Positions 52,619 through 63,006 of a stretch of DNA of 64,000 bases are shown piece by piece. Both the position numbers and the translations under genes were made by a program. The stretch's first letter is position 1. The number at the start of each line of letters is the position of its first letter. Origin of the DNA: IOR16 sp963521065 (GTDB lineage Bacteria > Bacillota > Clostridia > Peptostreptococcales > Anaerovoracaceae). Where the stretch lies: positions 203,199 to 267,198 of the forward strand of contig CAUQTI010000002.1 of assembly GCA_963521065.1 (NCBI GenBank), read 5' to 3'. Under the pieces are notes generated by a model, which made no database searches, had not been told where the DNA came from, and saw nothing but the letters and a program-made list of their open reading frames with translations.

Positions 52619-54025
52619 TTAGTACGGCCCATAATTGATGATTGTAGCAATCACCATGAAAATAGCCCCCATAACGACCCAAATCCCCATCAAAGGCAGG
52701 ATGTATTTCAGCCATTTGTCATATGAAATTTTAGCCACTGACAAATTTGCCATCAATACAGCAGAGGTCGGGATAATGGAATTTGTAAACCCGTCCCCAA
52801 ACTGATACGCGAGTACTGCTGTTTGTCTTGTTAATCCAATCACATCTGCAAGCGGCGTCATAATTGGCATTGTTGCAGCAGCCTGCCCAGAACCGGATGG
52901 GATAAAGAAATTAATAATGACCTGCACCACCATCATGCCTACAGCTGCGATACTTTTCGGGAGTATAGAAATCACCTGTGCCATTCCGTGGACCAAACTG
53001 TCAATAATCATTCCTTGCTGCATAACCACCAAAATACCTCGTGCAAATCCAACTACCAGCGCACCAAATACAATTCCTTTGGCTCCTGCAACAAATTCCT
53101 GTGCCATTTTACTTGGATTAAACCCAGCGATTGCTCCGCTAACAATTCCCATAGCGAGGAAAATTGCGCAGATTTCGGTAATATACCATCCATATTGAAA
53201 AACACCGTATACAATACAGACAAGCCCTGCTACAACAGTAAAAATAATCAGCGTATCACGCCCGGTCATCGGCTTTACCTGATCTAAATCAATGATATTT
53301 TCCTTCTCCTGTAATTCCAATTCTCGAACAATACTTAATTCCGGATTATTTTTTATCTTTGTCGCGTACCTCAAAATATAGATTGTGGTAACGGTTAGCA
53401 TCACTACCCAGACAACCAGCCGAAGTGCAATTCCTGAAAACATGGGAACCTCTGCAATCCCCTGCGCCACTCCCACCGTAAACGGGTTCATAAAACCGGA
53501 GCTAAAACCACATGCCGCACCAAGCGAAACGATGGACATTCCAACCAGTGCATCATATCCAATTGCCCTTGCAAGTGCCACCCCAATCGGAACAAAAACG
53601 ATTGCTTCCTCCGACATACCGAATGTACCTCCTGCCAAAGAAAAAACAAATAAAATCAATGGAATCAGTATTTTATCTTTTTTCCTTGTATTTAATGCTA
53701 CCCTCCCGATTCCAGACTCAATTGCACCGGTTGCCATGATGACATTAAAGGAACCGCCCACAATAAAAATAAAGAAAATAATTTCGGACGCAGCATTCAT
53801 ACCATTTGGAACTGATTTAAATAAGTCAAATACCGATACTGGGCTTTGTTCCAGCAAGGTGTACGACGCCGGATCAACGACCATTTTCCCGCTCGCCGCA
53901 TCTTCAACGCGGTTGTATTCACCTGCGGGAATGATGTAAGTACAAATTGTCATGATAATAATAATTGAAAATAAGATAACGTATGTGTGAGACAATGCAA
54001 ACTTCTTCTTTTTTAAACCTTCCAT
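52619..54025 (-). CDS. YfcC-family (C4-dicarboxylate/DcuC-like) permease
   Basis: 468 residues with about twelve helices. YfcC signatures are TYIIPAGEYNRVEDAASGKMVV, GGTFGMSEEAIVFVPIGVALARAIGYDAL, GAACGFSSGFMNPFTVGVAQGIAE and FFIPSGSGQAAATMPIMTPLADV. The substrate in other bacteria includes amino acids and dicarboxylates. With malic enzyme divergently encoded, malate is one possibility; with the M20 peptidase, an acyl-amino acid is another. Confidence 0.88.
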   Translation of the reverse strand: MEGLKKKKFALSHTYVILFSIIIIMTICTYIIPAGEYNRVEDAASGKMVVDPASYTLLEQSPVSVFDLFKSVPNGMNAASEIIFFIFIVGGSFNVIMATGAIESGIGRVALNTRKKDKILIPLILFVFSLAGGTFGMSEEAIVFVPIGVALARAIGYDALVGMSIVSLGAACGFSSGFMNPFTVGVAQGIAEVPMFSGIALRLVVWVVMLTVTTIYILRYATKIKNNPELSIVRELELQEKENIIDLDQVKPMTGRDTLIIFTVVAGLVCIVYGVFQYGWYITEICAIFLAMGIVSGAIAGFNPSKMAQEFVAGAKGIVFGALVVGFARGILVVMQQGMIIDSLVHGMAQVISILPKSIAAVGMMVVQVIINFFIPSGSGQAAATMPIMTPLADVIGLTRQTAVLAYQFGDGFTNSIIPTSAVLMANLSVAKISYDKWLKYILPLMGIWVVMGAIFMVIATIINYGPY

Positions 54026-54247
54026 ACTTCTTTTCCTTTCTCCTTCTTGATATTTTCCATTAATTCTGATTTATCTTGCAATCCCAATATATCCTTTTGA
54101 ATTACACCATGTAAAATACCTATAAATCATAGTTTGATAACTTTTAGTTATTAAACTTCAACTAAATGATATTTTATTTTTATCAATCAAGCATCTATAA
54201 TAAAGTCATTCTCTTGATTATCGATATATAAAAGGAGGTAAATTTCT

Positions 54248-55414
54248 TTGGATTATGAACAACGGTCTTTAATTTGCCATAAAAAAAGCCAAGGCAAAAT
54301 ACAGCTGACCAGTAAAGTCCCTGTAAAAACGGAAGAGGACTTGGCAATTTATTACACACCAGGCGTTTCTGCCCCTTGCCTGGCAATTCAAAAGAATCAC
54401 AACTTGGCTTATGATTACACTTCAAAAGGAAACCTAGTTGCTGTTATCACGGACGGCTCTGCTATTTTGGGCTTAGGGAATATCGGTTCACTCGCCGGCA
54501 TGCCCGTCATGGAAGGAAAATCAATTTTGTTTAAAAATTTTGCAAACATTGATGCCTTCCCTATTTGCCTCGCAGTGCAAGATCCTGAAAAAATTATTGA
54601 AACAATAAAAAATATTGCTCCCGGATTTGCCGGAATTAATTTAGAAGACATTGCCGCCCCCCATTGCTTTGAAATAGAAAAAAGACTCAGTAAGGAACTA
54701 GATATCCCCGTTTTTCATGATGACCAACACGGTACGGCTATCGTCACCTGCGCTGCAGTCCTTAACAGCTTAAAGCTCACAGGGAAATGTATCTCAGATA
54801 TTCGTATTGTAATCAATGGTGCAGGTGCTGCCGGAACTGCGATTGCGCATATGCTCCATCTGCTTGGAGCAAAAACAATTCTTGTTTGTGACCGGCAGGG
54901 AATTCTGGATAGAAAAGAAAATAAAATTTTGAATAAGAACAAAGCCGATTTACTGAACTTCTGTAATCCAGATAATGAAACAGGTTCTCTCAGTGATGCT
55001 TTGATTCAAGCTGATTTATTTATCGGAGTATCCGCACCAGATGTGGTAACACCTGTAATGGTACAGTCCATGAAGAAAAATCCGATTCTATTTGCAATGG
55101 CAAATCCAAAACCGGAAATTCATCCTGATTCAGCAAAGGAAGCGGGTGCCGCAATTATTGGTACTGGGCGCTCTGATTTTCCCAATCAGATTAATAATGT
55201 TTTAGTTTTTCCCGGTCTCTTTCGTGGTGCACTCGATGCAAAGGCAAAAAAAATTACAGAAGGGATGCTTCTCGCTGCAGTCGAAGCTCTGTGCAGCTTG
55301 ATTCCAGAATCAAACCTTTCGGAGAAAAATATACTTCCTTCCGTATTTGACCCTCGCGTGGTTCCAGCGATTGCAAGTGCAGTTTCAGCCCAATGGAAAA
55401 AAGAACAATTGTAA
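54248..55414 (+). CDS. NAD(P)-dependent malic enzyme
   Basis: 388 residues, TTG start nine bases after GGAGG. The short bacterial form: YYTPGVSAPCLAI, ITDGSAILGLGNIGSLAGMPVMEGKSILFKNFAN (catalytic Tyr/Lys region), NLEDIAAPHCFEIE, FHDDQHGTAIV and the Rossmann VINGAGAAGTAIAHML. It oxidatively decarboxylates malate to pyruvate. Divergent from the YfcC permease, sharing the 222-base promoter region. Confidence 0.93.
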   Translation: MDYEQRSLICHKKSQGKIQLTSKVPVKTEEDLAIYYTPGVSAPCLAIQKNHNLAYDYTSKGNLVAVITDGSAILGLGNIGSLAGMPVMEGKSILFKNFANIDAFPICLAVQDPEKIIETIKNIAPGFAGINLEDIAAPHCFEIEKRLSKELDIPVFHDDQHGTAIVTCAAVLNSLKLTGKCISDIRIVINGAGAAGTAIAHMLHLLGAKTILVCDRQGILDRKENKILNKNKADLLNFCNPDNETGSLSDALIQADLFIGVSAPDVVTPVMVQSMKKNPILFAMANPKPEIHPDSAKEAGAAIIGTGRSDFPNQINNVLVFPGLFRGALDAKAKKITEGMLLAAVEALCSLIPESNLSEKNILPSVFDPRVVPAIASAVSAQWKKEQL

Positions 55415-55615
55415 CCTTTTAACTCTTTATAAATTATAAAAAATCATAATCGCTGGCTGAGCCGGCGGCTTGCTCTCCCCCTATAAGAAACTTTTACCAG
55501 CGGTGCCTCAAGGCGCACTGAATTTCATTGATTTGCCGAGTGCATATTTTTTACACATTTGGCGGTTCTCAGATTTTATTTATCAAGCCACCACATTCTT
55601 TTAAAGTTACAAACT

Positions 55616-55657
55616 AAAAATGCACGCAACTTCATTTATTTGATAATGCGTGCATTT
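55616..55657 (-). terminator. Terminator after the giant surface protein gene
   Basis: AAATGCACGCA (55618-55628) pairs with TGCGTGCATTT (55647-55657). On the minus strand a T-run follows. Confidence 0.8.
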
Positions 55658-55670
55658 CTGCTCTTAATTA

Positions 55671-58600
55671 TTAAAATGCCCGGTGCAGCTGCCAGTAGTC
55701 TTCTTGGCTGTCTACAATTATTTTTGCCGTGTAGGTTTTTGTTGTGCCTGCACTGTAGGTCGCTGTGAAGGTAAAGGTCAGCTCCTTGGGTGTCTTTCTC
55801 CCCCATTTATTCAGCATGGTGGAATCCCACAGGCTTCCGCTGTAAATGGTCTCATTGGCTGCATTTTTCTTGCCGGTGCTTTTCATGGTTGTGCTGTAGG
55901 CAGGGTAGCCTTCTATTTTACAGGTTACCTTGCTCGGGCTTCCTGCAACTTCTGCTTGCAGCATAAACTTTTCGCCGCTCCAAAAGACGTTCGTTCCTCG
56001 TTTTCTCGGTGCTTTTTGTTTCACATAGTCTGCATAAGGGATTTCTTGGTTTCCTTCGTCTTTAAAGCGTTTGAGGTTGTAGGTCTTTCGGTTCTTCTCC
56101 CAATTTTCGGTATGGTACACCATGCCGGTAATCTTGCCTTCGGATAGTACGGTAAAGCGGTAGGTTCCGATGCCGGCTCCGGTCTGGTCTCTCACAGTAC
56201 ACACGACTTCATACGTTCCGGTCTGTGCTTTGCTCTCGACGGTGCCGGTTGTGGTAAGCGGATAGCTTCCGTTTACGGCGTTCAGTCCGGTTTTTCGGTG
56301 GGTATACAGAAGCTTCTTGTCCTTGTACACTTCGGTGGTTAAGCGCAGCTCGTCTTTTTCGGCATCGTTGACACCGACCTGTATTTGAAAGGCTTCTCCT
56401 TCCGTTACTTTTGTCGGTACGGTCTTGATGGAGGTAATCCACGGGGCAGAGCCACCGCCTTCAATATAGAAGGTAAGGCTTTCTACGTTGGAAGGCTTGT
56501 CATAGAGGGAGTTGCCTCCGACCTTGCTTCCTCTTGAGGTATCGTCCTCCTGCCAATGCTCTACGGTGTATTTGCCGTCTACATAGAAGCGTTGGATTGG
56601 CTGGTTCAATACTTTATTCAGGTTCTGCGAGGTGATGTTTCCGTCTTCGTTTAACACGGTGGCGGCATCGGGATGAGCACCGTCGTTGAACGGGGTATGG
56701 GTATACCGCCAGTATTGTTTCTTGGATGGGTCGCTTTCGTAGTCGTAGTAGCTGATGCCATAGCTGACGAGTTCTCCTTTTTTATAGACGAGGCTCGGGT
56801 CTTCTTTTTCGTCGTTGTCTGCGATGACGGAAGCGATCAGGTTTGTTTTTTTCCATACGCTCAAATCTGCTTGTGACTTAAACGCGGCATTGTCAACGTA
56901 TTGTTTGTTTCCGGCATCGTCGAAGGTATAGACCTTGAAGTTTTGCAGGTAGTAGGTTCCTTTGGGAAAGACCAGGCTGACGGTGGTTTTGTCGTCGTAT
57001 TTTTGTACGGCATCGTAAAGGAGTCCTCCGGCTTCAAAGTAGCTGCTTGTTTTCGGATAATTGGTGGGAAAGAGGGAATAAAAGACACGGTGGAGCTGGA
57101 CGCCTTCGGTAGCGGTAAGCGTATAAGAGCTTCTCCCTTTTTGGGCGGTGAAGATATAGTTACCATTAAAGTAAGGTAACTCATTGTCTTTTACCGTCCC
57201 TCTTGCCTGGTAGCTCATCCCATCTTTTTTCGGAGTTTTTCCGTCATAGGCAACTTGAATGGAGTAATTGGTGCGATCTGGTGGGTTCATGGTGGCCTCC
57301 ACCATGAACTGCTCCATGCGCTGTCCGCCTGGCGTAGTATATACGCTCCCATCCTGCGGTGCAAAGTCTGTGACTGCACTTGCATTTTTCACGGCTTGGT
57401 AGGCGGTAATTTCAGGCGATGCGGTAAAGCTGCCGGTGATTTTTGTATCGCCGCCTGTCTGTACGGCTTCACTCGTTTGCGCCGCACTATAAGCCCCCAG
57501 ATAGTCCACTCTTACATTATCTATCATGGCATAGCATAACAATCCCGACCGTCCATAGGTCCCGCTGTTTAGGGTGATTTCGTGGATGCCGGAAGAAAGT
57601 ACCACGGGATGGGTATAGCTTCCATCGCCTTCAATCTGTTCAATGTAGGCTGGTTTTCCATCAATCAGTATTTCGGATTCTTTGGAGAAATTTGCATTCA
57701 ATCCTTTGCTGTAATCAAAGGAGAGTACACCTTTTTCTCCGGCAGCAATGGTAAACTGAACGGAGGCCAAAGTCCGGCTTAGGCTTGCGCTCCTTGTCTC
57801 GTAGAGATATTGATAGGCTCCGTAGTTCCCTCGTCCGGTTTCTCTTCCGGATGCATATCGGTTTTCCTTTGAATTAAAGTGATAATCTGCGGTAAATTCT
57901 CCCTTTTCGTCAAGCGTAAAATACGGATTGTAATTAGTGTCGTTAAAATCCTCCGTAAAGGATTTCGACACGGGGTACACAGAGCTAGAAAGCAGAGCTT
58001 CCGGGATGGTCTTTGCTAGGATTGGTGTTTGTTTCAGCACATCCGTTTGTTCCTTTGTATCTCCTTCTTTTTTCAGCTCATATTCGTAGTAATATTTTTT
58101 GTTTTTCTCTAAAAGGAGTGTTTTCTCCATTTTCCCTTCGGTTTGACTGACTACAATCTTGGTTTTGCTTCCCTGTTCTGTTCGTTCTGTCAGAAGCTTT
58201 GGCATACCGGTAAGGAATTCTGCACTTTTCATCTTGATTCCGTCTAAGGCACTGCGAATCGTTTCGCCGTAGGAGGCGGCTTTTTCGGTAATTTGTACAA
58301 ACTGGTAGCCAAAGTCGGACAGGGCTTTTATGGTACTCTGAAAAGTGTCTCCGTTTGCTTGGTTTGTTTCATCAAAAAGGGCAGTAAGGCGAAGGTCTGC
58401 TTTGCCGGCAAGCTCTCGTTTCATCTGCTCCAAAATCAGCTGGTTCAAGCTGGCAGGCTTTTGGTATAAATTAATTTTGTTATTTTGTTCGGCGGCTGCA
58501 TAGTGGGAAGACTGCTTGAAAAACTGTACACCGGTTGTCAGGCCCATTACAGAGATAGAGCTTTCTTCCGTGGCACTCGTTTGAAAATCGAAGGCGGTTA

Positions 58601-61600
58601 CTTTTGTTACCTCGTAGTACCCTCCGGCTGCACCAACAGCATACGGTGTCTGCGGTGTGAGAATGAAAACGGTATCTCCTTGTATTTTCCCGTAAAGCGG
58701 AAGATCCTCCGTCTCATAGCCGCTTCTGTTCTCGTAAGTATAGGAAAGTGTTGTTCCGTCAGAAGTTCGATGGCAATACACCATTATTCTCTTATATTTA
58801 CTGCCATTCTGCTTTCCCACATAGCTGACGTAGCGCAGCCTGCCCTCTTCATCCAAAATCGGAAGGATCTCTGCGTTCTCGTCTATCCCCACATGGATTT
58901 CTCTTGAGAATTGATTCTCTCTTGTAAAGACAGCGGCATTCACATAATTTTTTTCTTGATTATTCTTGTAATACAAACGCACAAGAAGGTTTCCCTCGCT
59001 GTCGATACAAATGCCTTCCGATTGGAAATACAAGTTGCCGCTGTTTTTTACCTTCTCAATCGCTTCGTATCTTACGGCTTGGGTCTTAAGATTGAAGATT
59101 CCTCTTTTTAAGGTATTGTTTTGTATCGTCAGAAAATGCAGTTCTTTTTGTATCTTTTTTACGGCGCCGCCCGTACCGCTTGTTTGAAGCAGTTGTTTTA
59201 TAGCTCCGGTCTTTCGGTTCACCTGATAGATGCCGTCCGTTTTGAAGGTATAGATAAAGTCTCCTTCCACAAAGTTCTTTTCTCCCATTTCAAATTCCAA
59301 TGTGGTTAGATAAGCTCCGTTTTCTTTTTCGAGAAGGTGGGTTTTCTTCTCTCCCACAACGTAAACGTATTGCCCGTTTTCATCAAAGAATACTTTGCCC
59401 GCAAAATTGCTCGAAAAAGCGCTTTGTGCAAACGTATAAGACCACAAAGCATTTCCCTTTTGAGGTTGGATGGCTTTTAAGGTAAACGGCGGAGAAAAGG
59501 TATAGTCGCCATATCTTTCGGTGACAGAAGCCCCATCGACCACATACAGGTTATCCTGGTCTACAAAAAAGGCGGCGTGCAGTGCTTCGGAATTTACCAA
59601 GGGATTTAAGTTCTCTCCTGCACTTGCCGGCCCGATGCGTTTGACGGTAATGTCTGCATCAATGGCGTTTCCAAGAAAGTAGCTCTGCATCGTATTGATG
59701 CCGTTTTTCAGCTTGTAGTATTCTTCGGTGGTTCCGGCAAGGAGCAAAATATCCGCAGTTCTTGACGGGATTGGCTTTAAGCTGACAATGGGTGCAATGT
59801 TATCTACCTTTGTGGTTGCCGTTGTCTCTGCGGTGAGGTAATCTGCATCGGTGATGTATTCTTCTAAGGTTTCCTCCGTCCAGACGTCCTTGACGTGAAG
59901 CCGGAGCTTGACTTTACCGACTCCGGTTTTCTCCACGGATACGATTTTTTTCGTCCCAAAGGAGCTGTCGCTAAAGCCGGCTTTCTCTTCTGCCTTGCCC
60001 TCCGTTTCTCCTTCAAAGCGTTCATCGAGGTTGCTATCTTCGGTGATATACCAGCTGCGTGCAAGCTGATCGCCGTCTGTGGTGCTGACATCTTCCATTT
60101 CGATGGTTGCGGTATTCGTTCCTTTTTCTCTGAAAAAGGAATCCGGCACGGAAATCTTAGCCTCCGGCGGAAGGTCGGGCTGTACGGTAAATTCCTTTTC
60201 GACTTCATCCCAAAGGCCACGGCTGTCTTTTGCATACACCTTGTATTGGTATCTCGTTTCTTTGGTGTTTTTGGTGAGAAAGAGCAGCTGGCAGTTGGTC
60301 CAGTATTCATCCGATTCCAACTTCTCAAGGGGACGGGTCTTAATTCCTGCACTATTGTCTAAGGTATTTTCTTTACCGTTGAAATTTTGTGCTAAGTGCA
60401 CCTTCTCTCCGGTCTCTAGGTTGGTCACCTCGGCCCAAAGCTGGGTTAAGGGGTTATCTGCATTCGTTGCCACTTGGATGGTCAATACCTGCTTTCGATT
60501 TTGTTTCTGTGTGCCGCCCAGATTTGCAAGCACGGTTGGGGTTTTCAGCACTTCAATCGGCTTGGTGTCGTACAGGCTGCCGCCGTTCTTGGGACTGATT
60601 TTCAGCTGTACATTGTAAAAGCCTTTGTTCGGAAAGGTGGCGGTTGCATAGACGGGTGTCGTTTTATCTTTTCGAATACTTCCAGCTCCACTTTCAACAA
60701 TGCTGAATTTGTTGGTCGCTTTTTTCTCTTCGTAGGCGCGCAGTGCAGAGTAGCGTTCTCCGTCTACGGTGTAGGTGGATTCATCCGTTGCGGTCACAGG
60801 GTGACTTTCATAGGTCTTGGAGGGAAGAGAGAGGATCACTTCGGCATCAACAACGGTGCCGTCTTCTACCGTTGTGCTTCGTATTCGTTCATCCTGCGCA
60901 CCACCCTCCGTTACGCTCACAATTTTATAGTCTGCGACAAGCGGAGTGTCGAAGCTCTGCTCTATGCTTTTTCCGGTGTTTTGTCCTTTTTTACCGTTTC
61001 CCTTCCACGTCACCAAGGCTTCCCATGCACCGCCGTCTATCCTGCGCCACAGAGTTGCGGATTCCAGCAGGGTCTCTGCGCCGACTTTGGTCGCATCCGA
61101 TACCGTAAAGCGTTCTTCGGTCTTCACCGTGCCCGGCGTGTCTAGGTCTGCGGTTAGGTCTTCCACCGGGTCGGGTTCCGGCTCCGGATCAGGAATCACT
61201 GTGGTTTCTATTTTATAAGTAATGTCGATGATCACCGGGATATAGTAACGGTAGCCTTCGACCGCATCCATTTGGTCTGAAGTCTTTCTTGGCTCTCCAT
61301 TATTACTATCCTTTGTTACTAATATGGTTTTGACCGTATAGGTAACGGATTTGTTTGCGGTGCTGTAAGAAGGAGTACCAATCAGATTGCCGCTGGGTAC
61401 AGCGAATGCTTTATAATCAGGATCATCGTTATAATTATTATTAAACTGTCCAGAGCAGCTGACAAAGATTCCACCCTTTGGGATAACGTCAGCTGGTATG
61501 GTGAAGGTGGCGGTTACCTCTGATTTTTGTTTTTTCCCTTTCTGCCAGGTACCGTCTGCGTGCTTCCAGATATCGTAATAGGCTAAGTCGTGAATGGGTT

Positions 61601-61727
61601 CTGTCTTGGTCACGATTTCTGTTTTTGTAGCCGCATATCCTGAGATTGGCCAACAAAAAAGCCCTGTGAAAAACAGGGCAGAAACAAGCAGTACCGATAC
61701 ACTGCTTCGTAATATTTGATTGTGCAT
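55671..61727 (-). CDS. 2018-residue secreted beta-rich protein of unknown function
   Basis: A signal peptide (about 1-33, SVLLVSALFFTGLFCW, cleavage after GYAA) begins the protein. No SLH, LPXTG or cell-wall repeat is visible at the end (DSQEDYWQLHRAF). The sequence is rich in Thr, Lys and Gly and in beta strands; segments such as VYVVGEKKTHLLEKENGAYL and FIYTFKTDGIYQVNRKTGAI look like a beta-propeller. Ig-like segments flank it (DNIAPIVSLKPIP, VGVNDAEKDELRL). The SLH protein encoded upstream may tether it. Base use, with frequent GGT/CTG-type codons and higher GC than neighbours, hints at a different origin. Confidence 0.82.
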   Translation of the reverse strand: MHNQILRSSVSVLLVSALFFTGLFCWPISGYAATKTEIVTKTEPIHDLAYYDIWKHADGTWQKGKKQKSEVTATFTIPADVIPKGGIFVSCSGQFNNNYNDDPDYKAFAVPSGNLIGTPSYSTANKSVTYTVKTILVTKDSNNGEPRKTSDQMDAVEGYRYYIPVIIDITYKIETTVIPDPEPEPDPVEDLTADLDTPGTVKTEERFTVSDATKVGAETLLESATLWRRIDGGAWEALVTWKGNGKKGQNTGKSIEQSFDTPLVADYKIVSVTEGGAQDERIRSTTVEDGTVVDAEVILSLPSKTYESHPVTATDESTYTVDGERYSALRAYEEKKATNKFSIVESGAGSIRKDKTTPVYATATFPNKGFYNVQLKISPKNGGSLYDTKPIEVLKTPTVLANLGGTQKQNRKQVLTIQVATNADNPLTQLWAEVTNLETGEKVHLAQNFNGKENTLDNSAGIKTRPLEKLESDEYWTNCQLLFLTKNTKETRYQYKVYAKDSRGLWDEVEKEFTVQPDLPPEAKISVPDSFFREKGTNTATIEMEDVSTTDGDQLARSWYITEDSNLDERFEGETEGKAEEKAGFSDSSFGTKKIVSVEKTGVGKVKLRLHVKDVWTEETLEEYITDADYLTAETTATTKVDNIAPIVSLKPIPSRTADILLLAGTTEEYYKLKNGINTMQSYFLGNAIDADITVKRIGPASAGENLNPLVNSEALHAAFFVDQDNLYVVDGASVTERYGDYTFSPPFTLKAIQPQKGNALWSYTFAQSAFSSNFAGKVFFDENGQYVYVVGEKKTHLLEKENGAYLTTLEFEMGEKNFVEGDFIYTFKTDGIYQVNRKTGAIKQLLQTSGTGGAVKKIQKELHFLTIQNNTLKRGIFNLKTQAVRYEAIEKVKNSGNLYFQSEGICIDSEGNLLVRLYYKNNQEKNYVNAAVFTRENQFSREIHVGIDENAEILPILDEEGRLRYVSYVGKQNGSKYKRIMVYCHRTSDGTTLSYTYENRSGYETEDLPLYGKIQGDTVFILTPQTPYAVGAAGGYYEVTKVTAFDFQTSATEESSISVMGLTTGVQFFKQSSHYAAAEQNNKINLYQKPASLNQLILEQMKRELAGKADLRLTALFDETNQANGDTFQSTIKALSDFGYQFVQITEKAASYGETIRSALDGIKMKSAEFLTGMPKLLTERTEQGSKTKIVVSQTEGKMEKTLLLEKNKKYYYEYELKKEGDTKEQTDVLKQTPILAKTIPEALLSSSVYPVSKSFTEDFNDTNYNPYFTLDEKGEFTADYHFNSKENRYASGRETGRGNYGAYQYLYETRSASLSRTLASVQFTIAAGEKGVLSFDYSKGLNANFSKESEILIDGKPAYIEQIEGDGSYTHPVVLSSGIHEITLNSGTYGRSGLLCYAMIDNVRVDYLGAYSAAQTSEAVQTGGDTKITGSFTASPEITAYQAVKNASAVTDFAPQDGSVYTTPGGQRMEQFMVEATMNPPDRTNYSIQVAYDGKTPKKDGMSYQARGTVKDNELPYFNGNYIFTAQKGRSSYTLTATEGVQLHRVFYSLFPTNYPKTSSYFEAGGLLYDAVQKYDDKTTVSLVFPKGTYYLQNFKVYTFDDAGNKQYVDNAAFKSQADLSVWKKTNLIASVIADNDEKEDPSLVYKKGELVSYGISYYDYESDPSKKQYWRYTHTPFNDGAHPDAATVLNEDGNITSQNLNKVLNQPIQRFYVDGKYTVEHWQEDDTSRGSKVGGNSLYDKPSNVESLTFYIEGGGSAPWITSIKTVPTKVTEGEAFQIQVGVNDAEKDELRLTTEVYKDKKLLYTHRKTGLNAVNGSYPLTTTGTVESKAQTGTYEVVCTVRDQTGAGIGTYRFTVLSEGKITGMVYHTENWEKNRKTYNLKRFKDEGNQEIPYADYVKQKAPRKRGTNVFWSGEKFMLQAEVAGSPSKVTCKIEGYPAYSTTMKSTGKKNAANETIYSGSLWDSTMLNKWGRKTPKELTFTFTATYSAGTTKTYTAKIIVDSQEDYWQLHRAF

Positions 61728-61755
61728 TGTTCTTCCTTTCTGTTATACCGATGGT

Positions 61756-61956
61756 AAGGATTACCGCTTGGTGGCGGATCACTTTCCTTGAAGGGAGGTG
61801 ATGCGATGATTACATATTCTGAATTATTTCAATTTGGATTATTAATTGTAGCTGTCATTTCTCTGTGTTTGCACAGTAAGAAATAGCAAAAGCCACCTAA
61901 TAAAGGTGGCTTACTCCAATTTTGGATCTGCCGCCCGACTAAAAGCGGTAATCCTT
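61756..61956 (+). promoter_or_regulatory. Long-range inverted repeat enclosing the small toxin gene
   Basis: AAGGATTACCGCTT (61756-61769) and AAGCGGTAATCCTT (61943-61956) pair perfectly over 14 bp; GGTGGCGGATC and GATCTGCCGCC extend the stem. The toxin ORF and an inner hairpin (61890-61912) lie between. Such 5'-3' pairing is typical of type I toxin mRNAs and hides the ribosome site or adjusts processing. Confidence 0.7.
61806..61886 (+). CDS. 26-residue holin-like type I toxin
   Basis: MITYSELFQFGLLIVAVISL, then CLHSKK. GGGAGGTGATGCG lies directly before the ATG, the same leader seen in the 'putative holin-like toxin' (TxpA/BsrG-type) loci of Firmicutes. One hydrophobic helix with a positive tail would insert in the membrane. 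A hairpin AAGCCACCT/AGGTGGCTT follows the stop. The antisense RNA expected on the minus strand is not identifiable by eye. Confidence 0.75.
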   Translation: MITYSELFQFGLLIVAVISLCLHSKK

Positions 61957-62007
61957 TTTCTATATTATAGCCACATTTTCATAGAAAATGCAAGTCTAAT
62001 TCTTTCT

Positions 62008-63006
62008 TTATAGCGTCACATCTGTATAACGGTATACAGATTCCTTATCTCCCGAAAAAGTAAAGGACGGTGTTTTCCCTTTCGGATTGATTCCTCCATC
62101 CGGCTCTGCCGCATAAATATAGTAACCATCTTTAACGTAGTATCTGAAACCCGTTGTAAAACCGATAGCACGCATTTGTACATTGTCTATATAGACGCTG
62201 ATAGCATCATAGCGAACGGTAGAATAAATGACAACGCTACCGATTGAATTGATTTCAATCTTCTTGATGCCGTTATATCCAAGCTGCACGTCCTTTAAGG
62301 TGCGTGTAAATGTTGAGCTTCCCACTTTCAAGTCCACCTTTTTCGTCTTTTCCTTTTCGATGTCTGCCTTCGTCTTTTCGAGTGACTCGGCCGTTACCGG
62401 TGTTCTCTTGCTTTCATCGGTGAAACGGTAAATGACGAGTGCAGATTCTGCACGGTTGAGTGTCCCCTCTGCTTGAAAGGTATGGTCGGTATAGCCGGAC
62501 AGAATGCCTGTCGCATAGGATTTTATGATATGGTAATCGTACTTTGTAGTGCTGTCTACATCCTTGACGATTGCTTCAATCTCTGAATAGTTTTCTACCT
62601 CCGTCTTTCCCAGCCCGTTGCTGATTATCAGTGCCATATCGCTTCTTGGAATGGCGTTGTTCAAGATTGTGGTGTCAATCTCTGCTTCGGCAAATAAGTC
62701 AAGCTCTAAGGCTTTCTGATAATAGTTATATGCCCAGTGGTGCGGCTTTTCTGCCACGGTCAGCTCTTCTCCGGTTGCGGCGATGACTATCATCTTGATA
62801 AATTCGCCGTAGGTTACGGTGCTCTGCGGCTTGAAGCTCCCGTCCGGATAGCCTTTGATGATGTCCTTATCTGACATGGCTTTGACGGACTCATACGCCC
62901 AGTTGGTGGTTTTTAGGTCTTTATACTGCTGCTGATCAGCGCCATAGACCGCAGCTGATGTGAAGAGCAGTGACGCTGCCAGTGTGATGGTAAATATTTT
63001 TTTCAT
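62008..63006 (-). CDS. SLH-domain cell-surface protein
   Basis: 332 residues. Signal peptide 1-22 (cleavage after VYGA). Three SLH-type repeats occupy about 28-205 (DLKTTNWAYESVKAMSDKDIIKGYPDGSFKPQSTVTYGEFIKM, HHWAYNYYQKALELDLF, YDYHIIKSYATGILSGYTDHTFQAEGTLNRAE). The remaining 120 residues are beta-rich and unknown. SLH repeats bind pyruvylated wall polymers, so it should be on the surface. Confidence 0.92.
   Translation of the reverse strand: MKKIFTITLAASLLFTSAAVYGADQQQYKDLKTTNWAYESVKAMSDKDIIKGYPDGSFKPQSTVTYGEFIKMIVIAATGEELTVAEKPHHWAYNYYQKALELDLFAEAEIDTTILNNAIPRSDMALIISNGLGKTEVENYSEIEAIVKDVDSTTKYDYHIIKSYATGILSGYTDHTFQAEGTLNRAESALVIYRFTDESKRTPVTAESLEKTKADIEKEKTKKVDLKVGSSTFTRTLKDVQLGYNGIKKIEINSIGSVVIYSTVRYDAISVYIDNVQMRAIGFTTGFRYYVKDGYYIYAAEPDGGINPKGKTPSFTFSGDKESVYRYTDVTL

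Noticed and set aside
55671..61727. Long plus-strand frames opposite the giant gene
   Set aside because: They are shadows of its codon pattern, Cys/Arg-rich, without ribosome sites.
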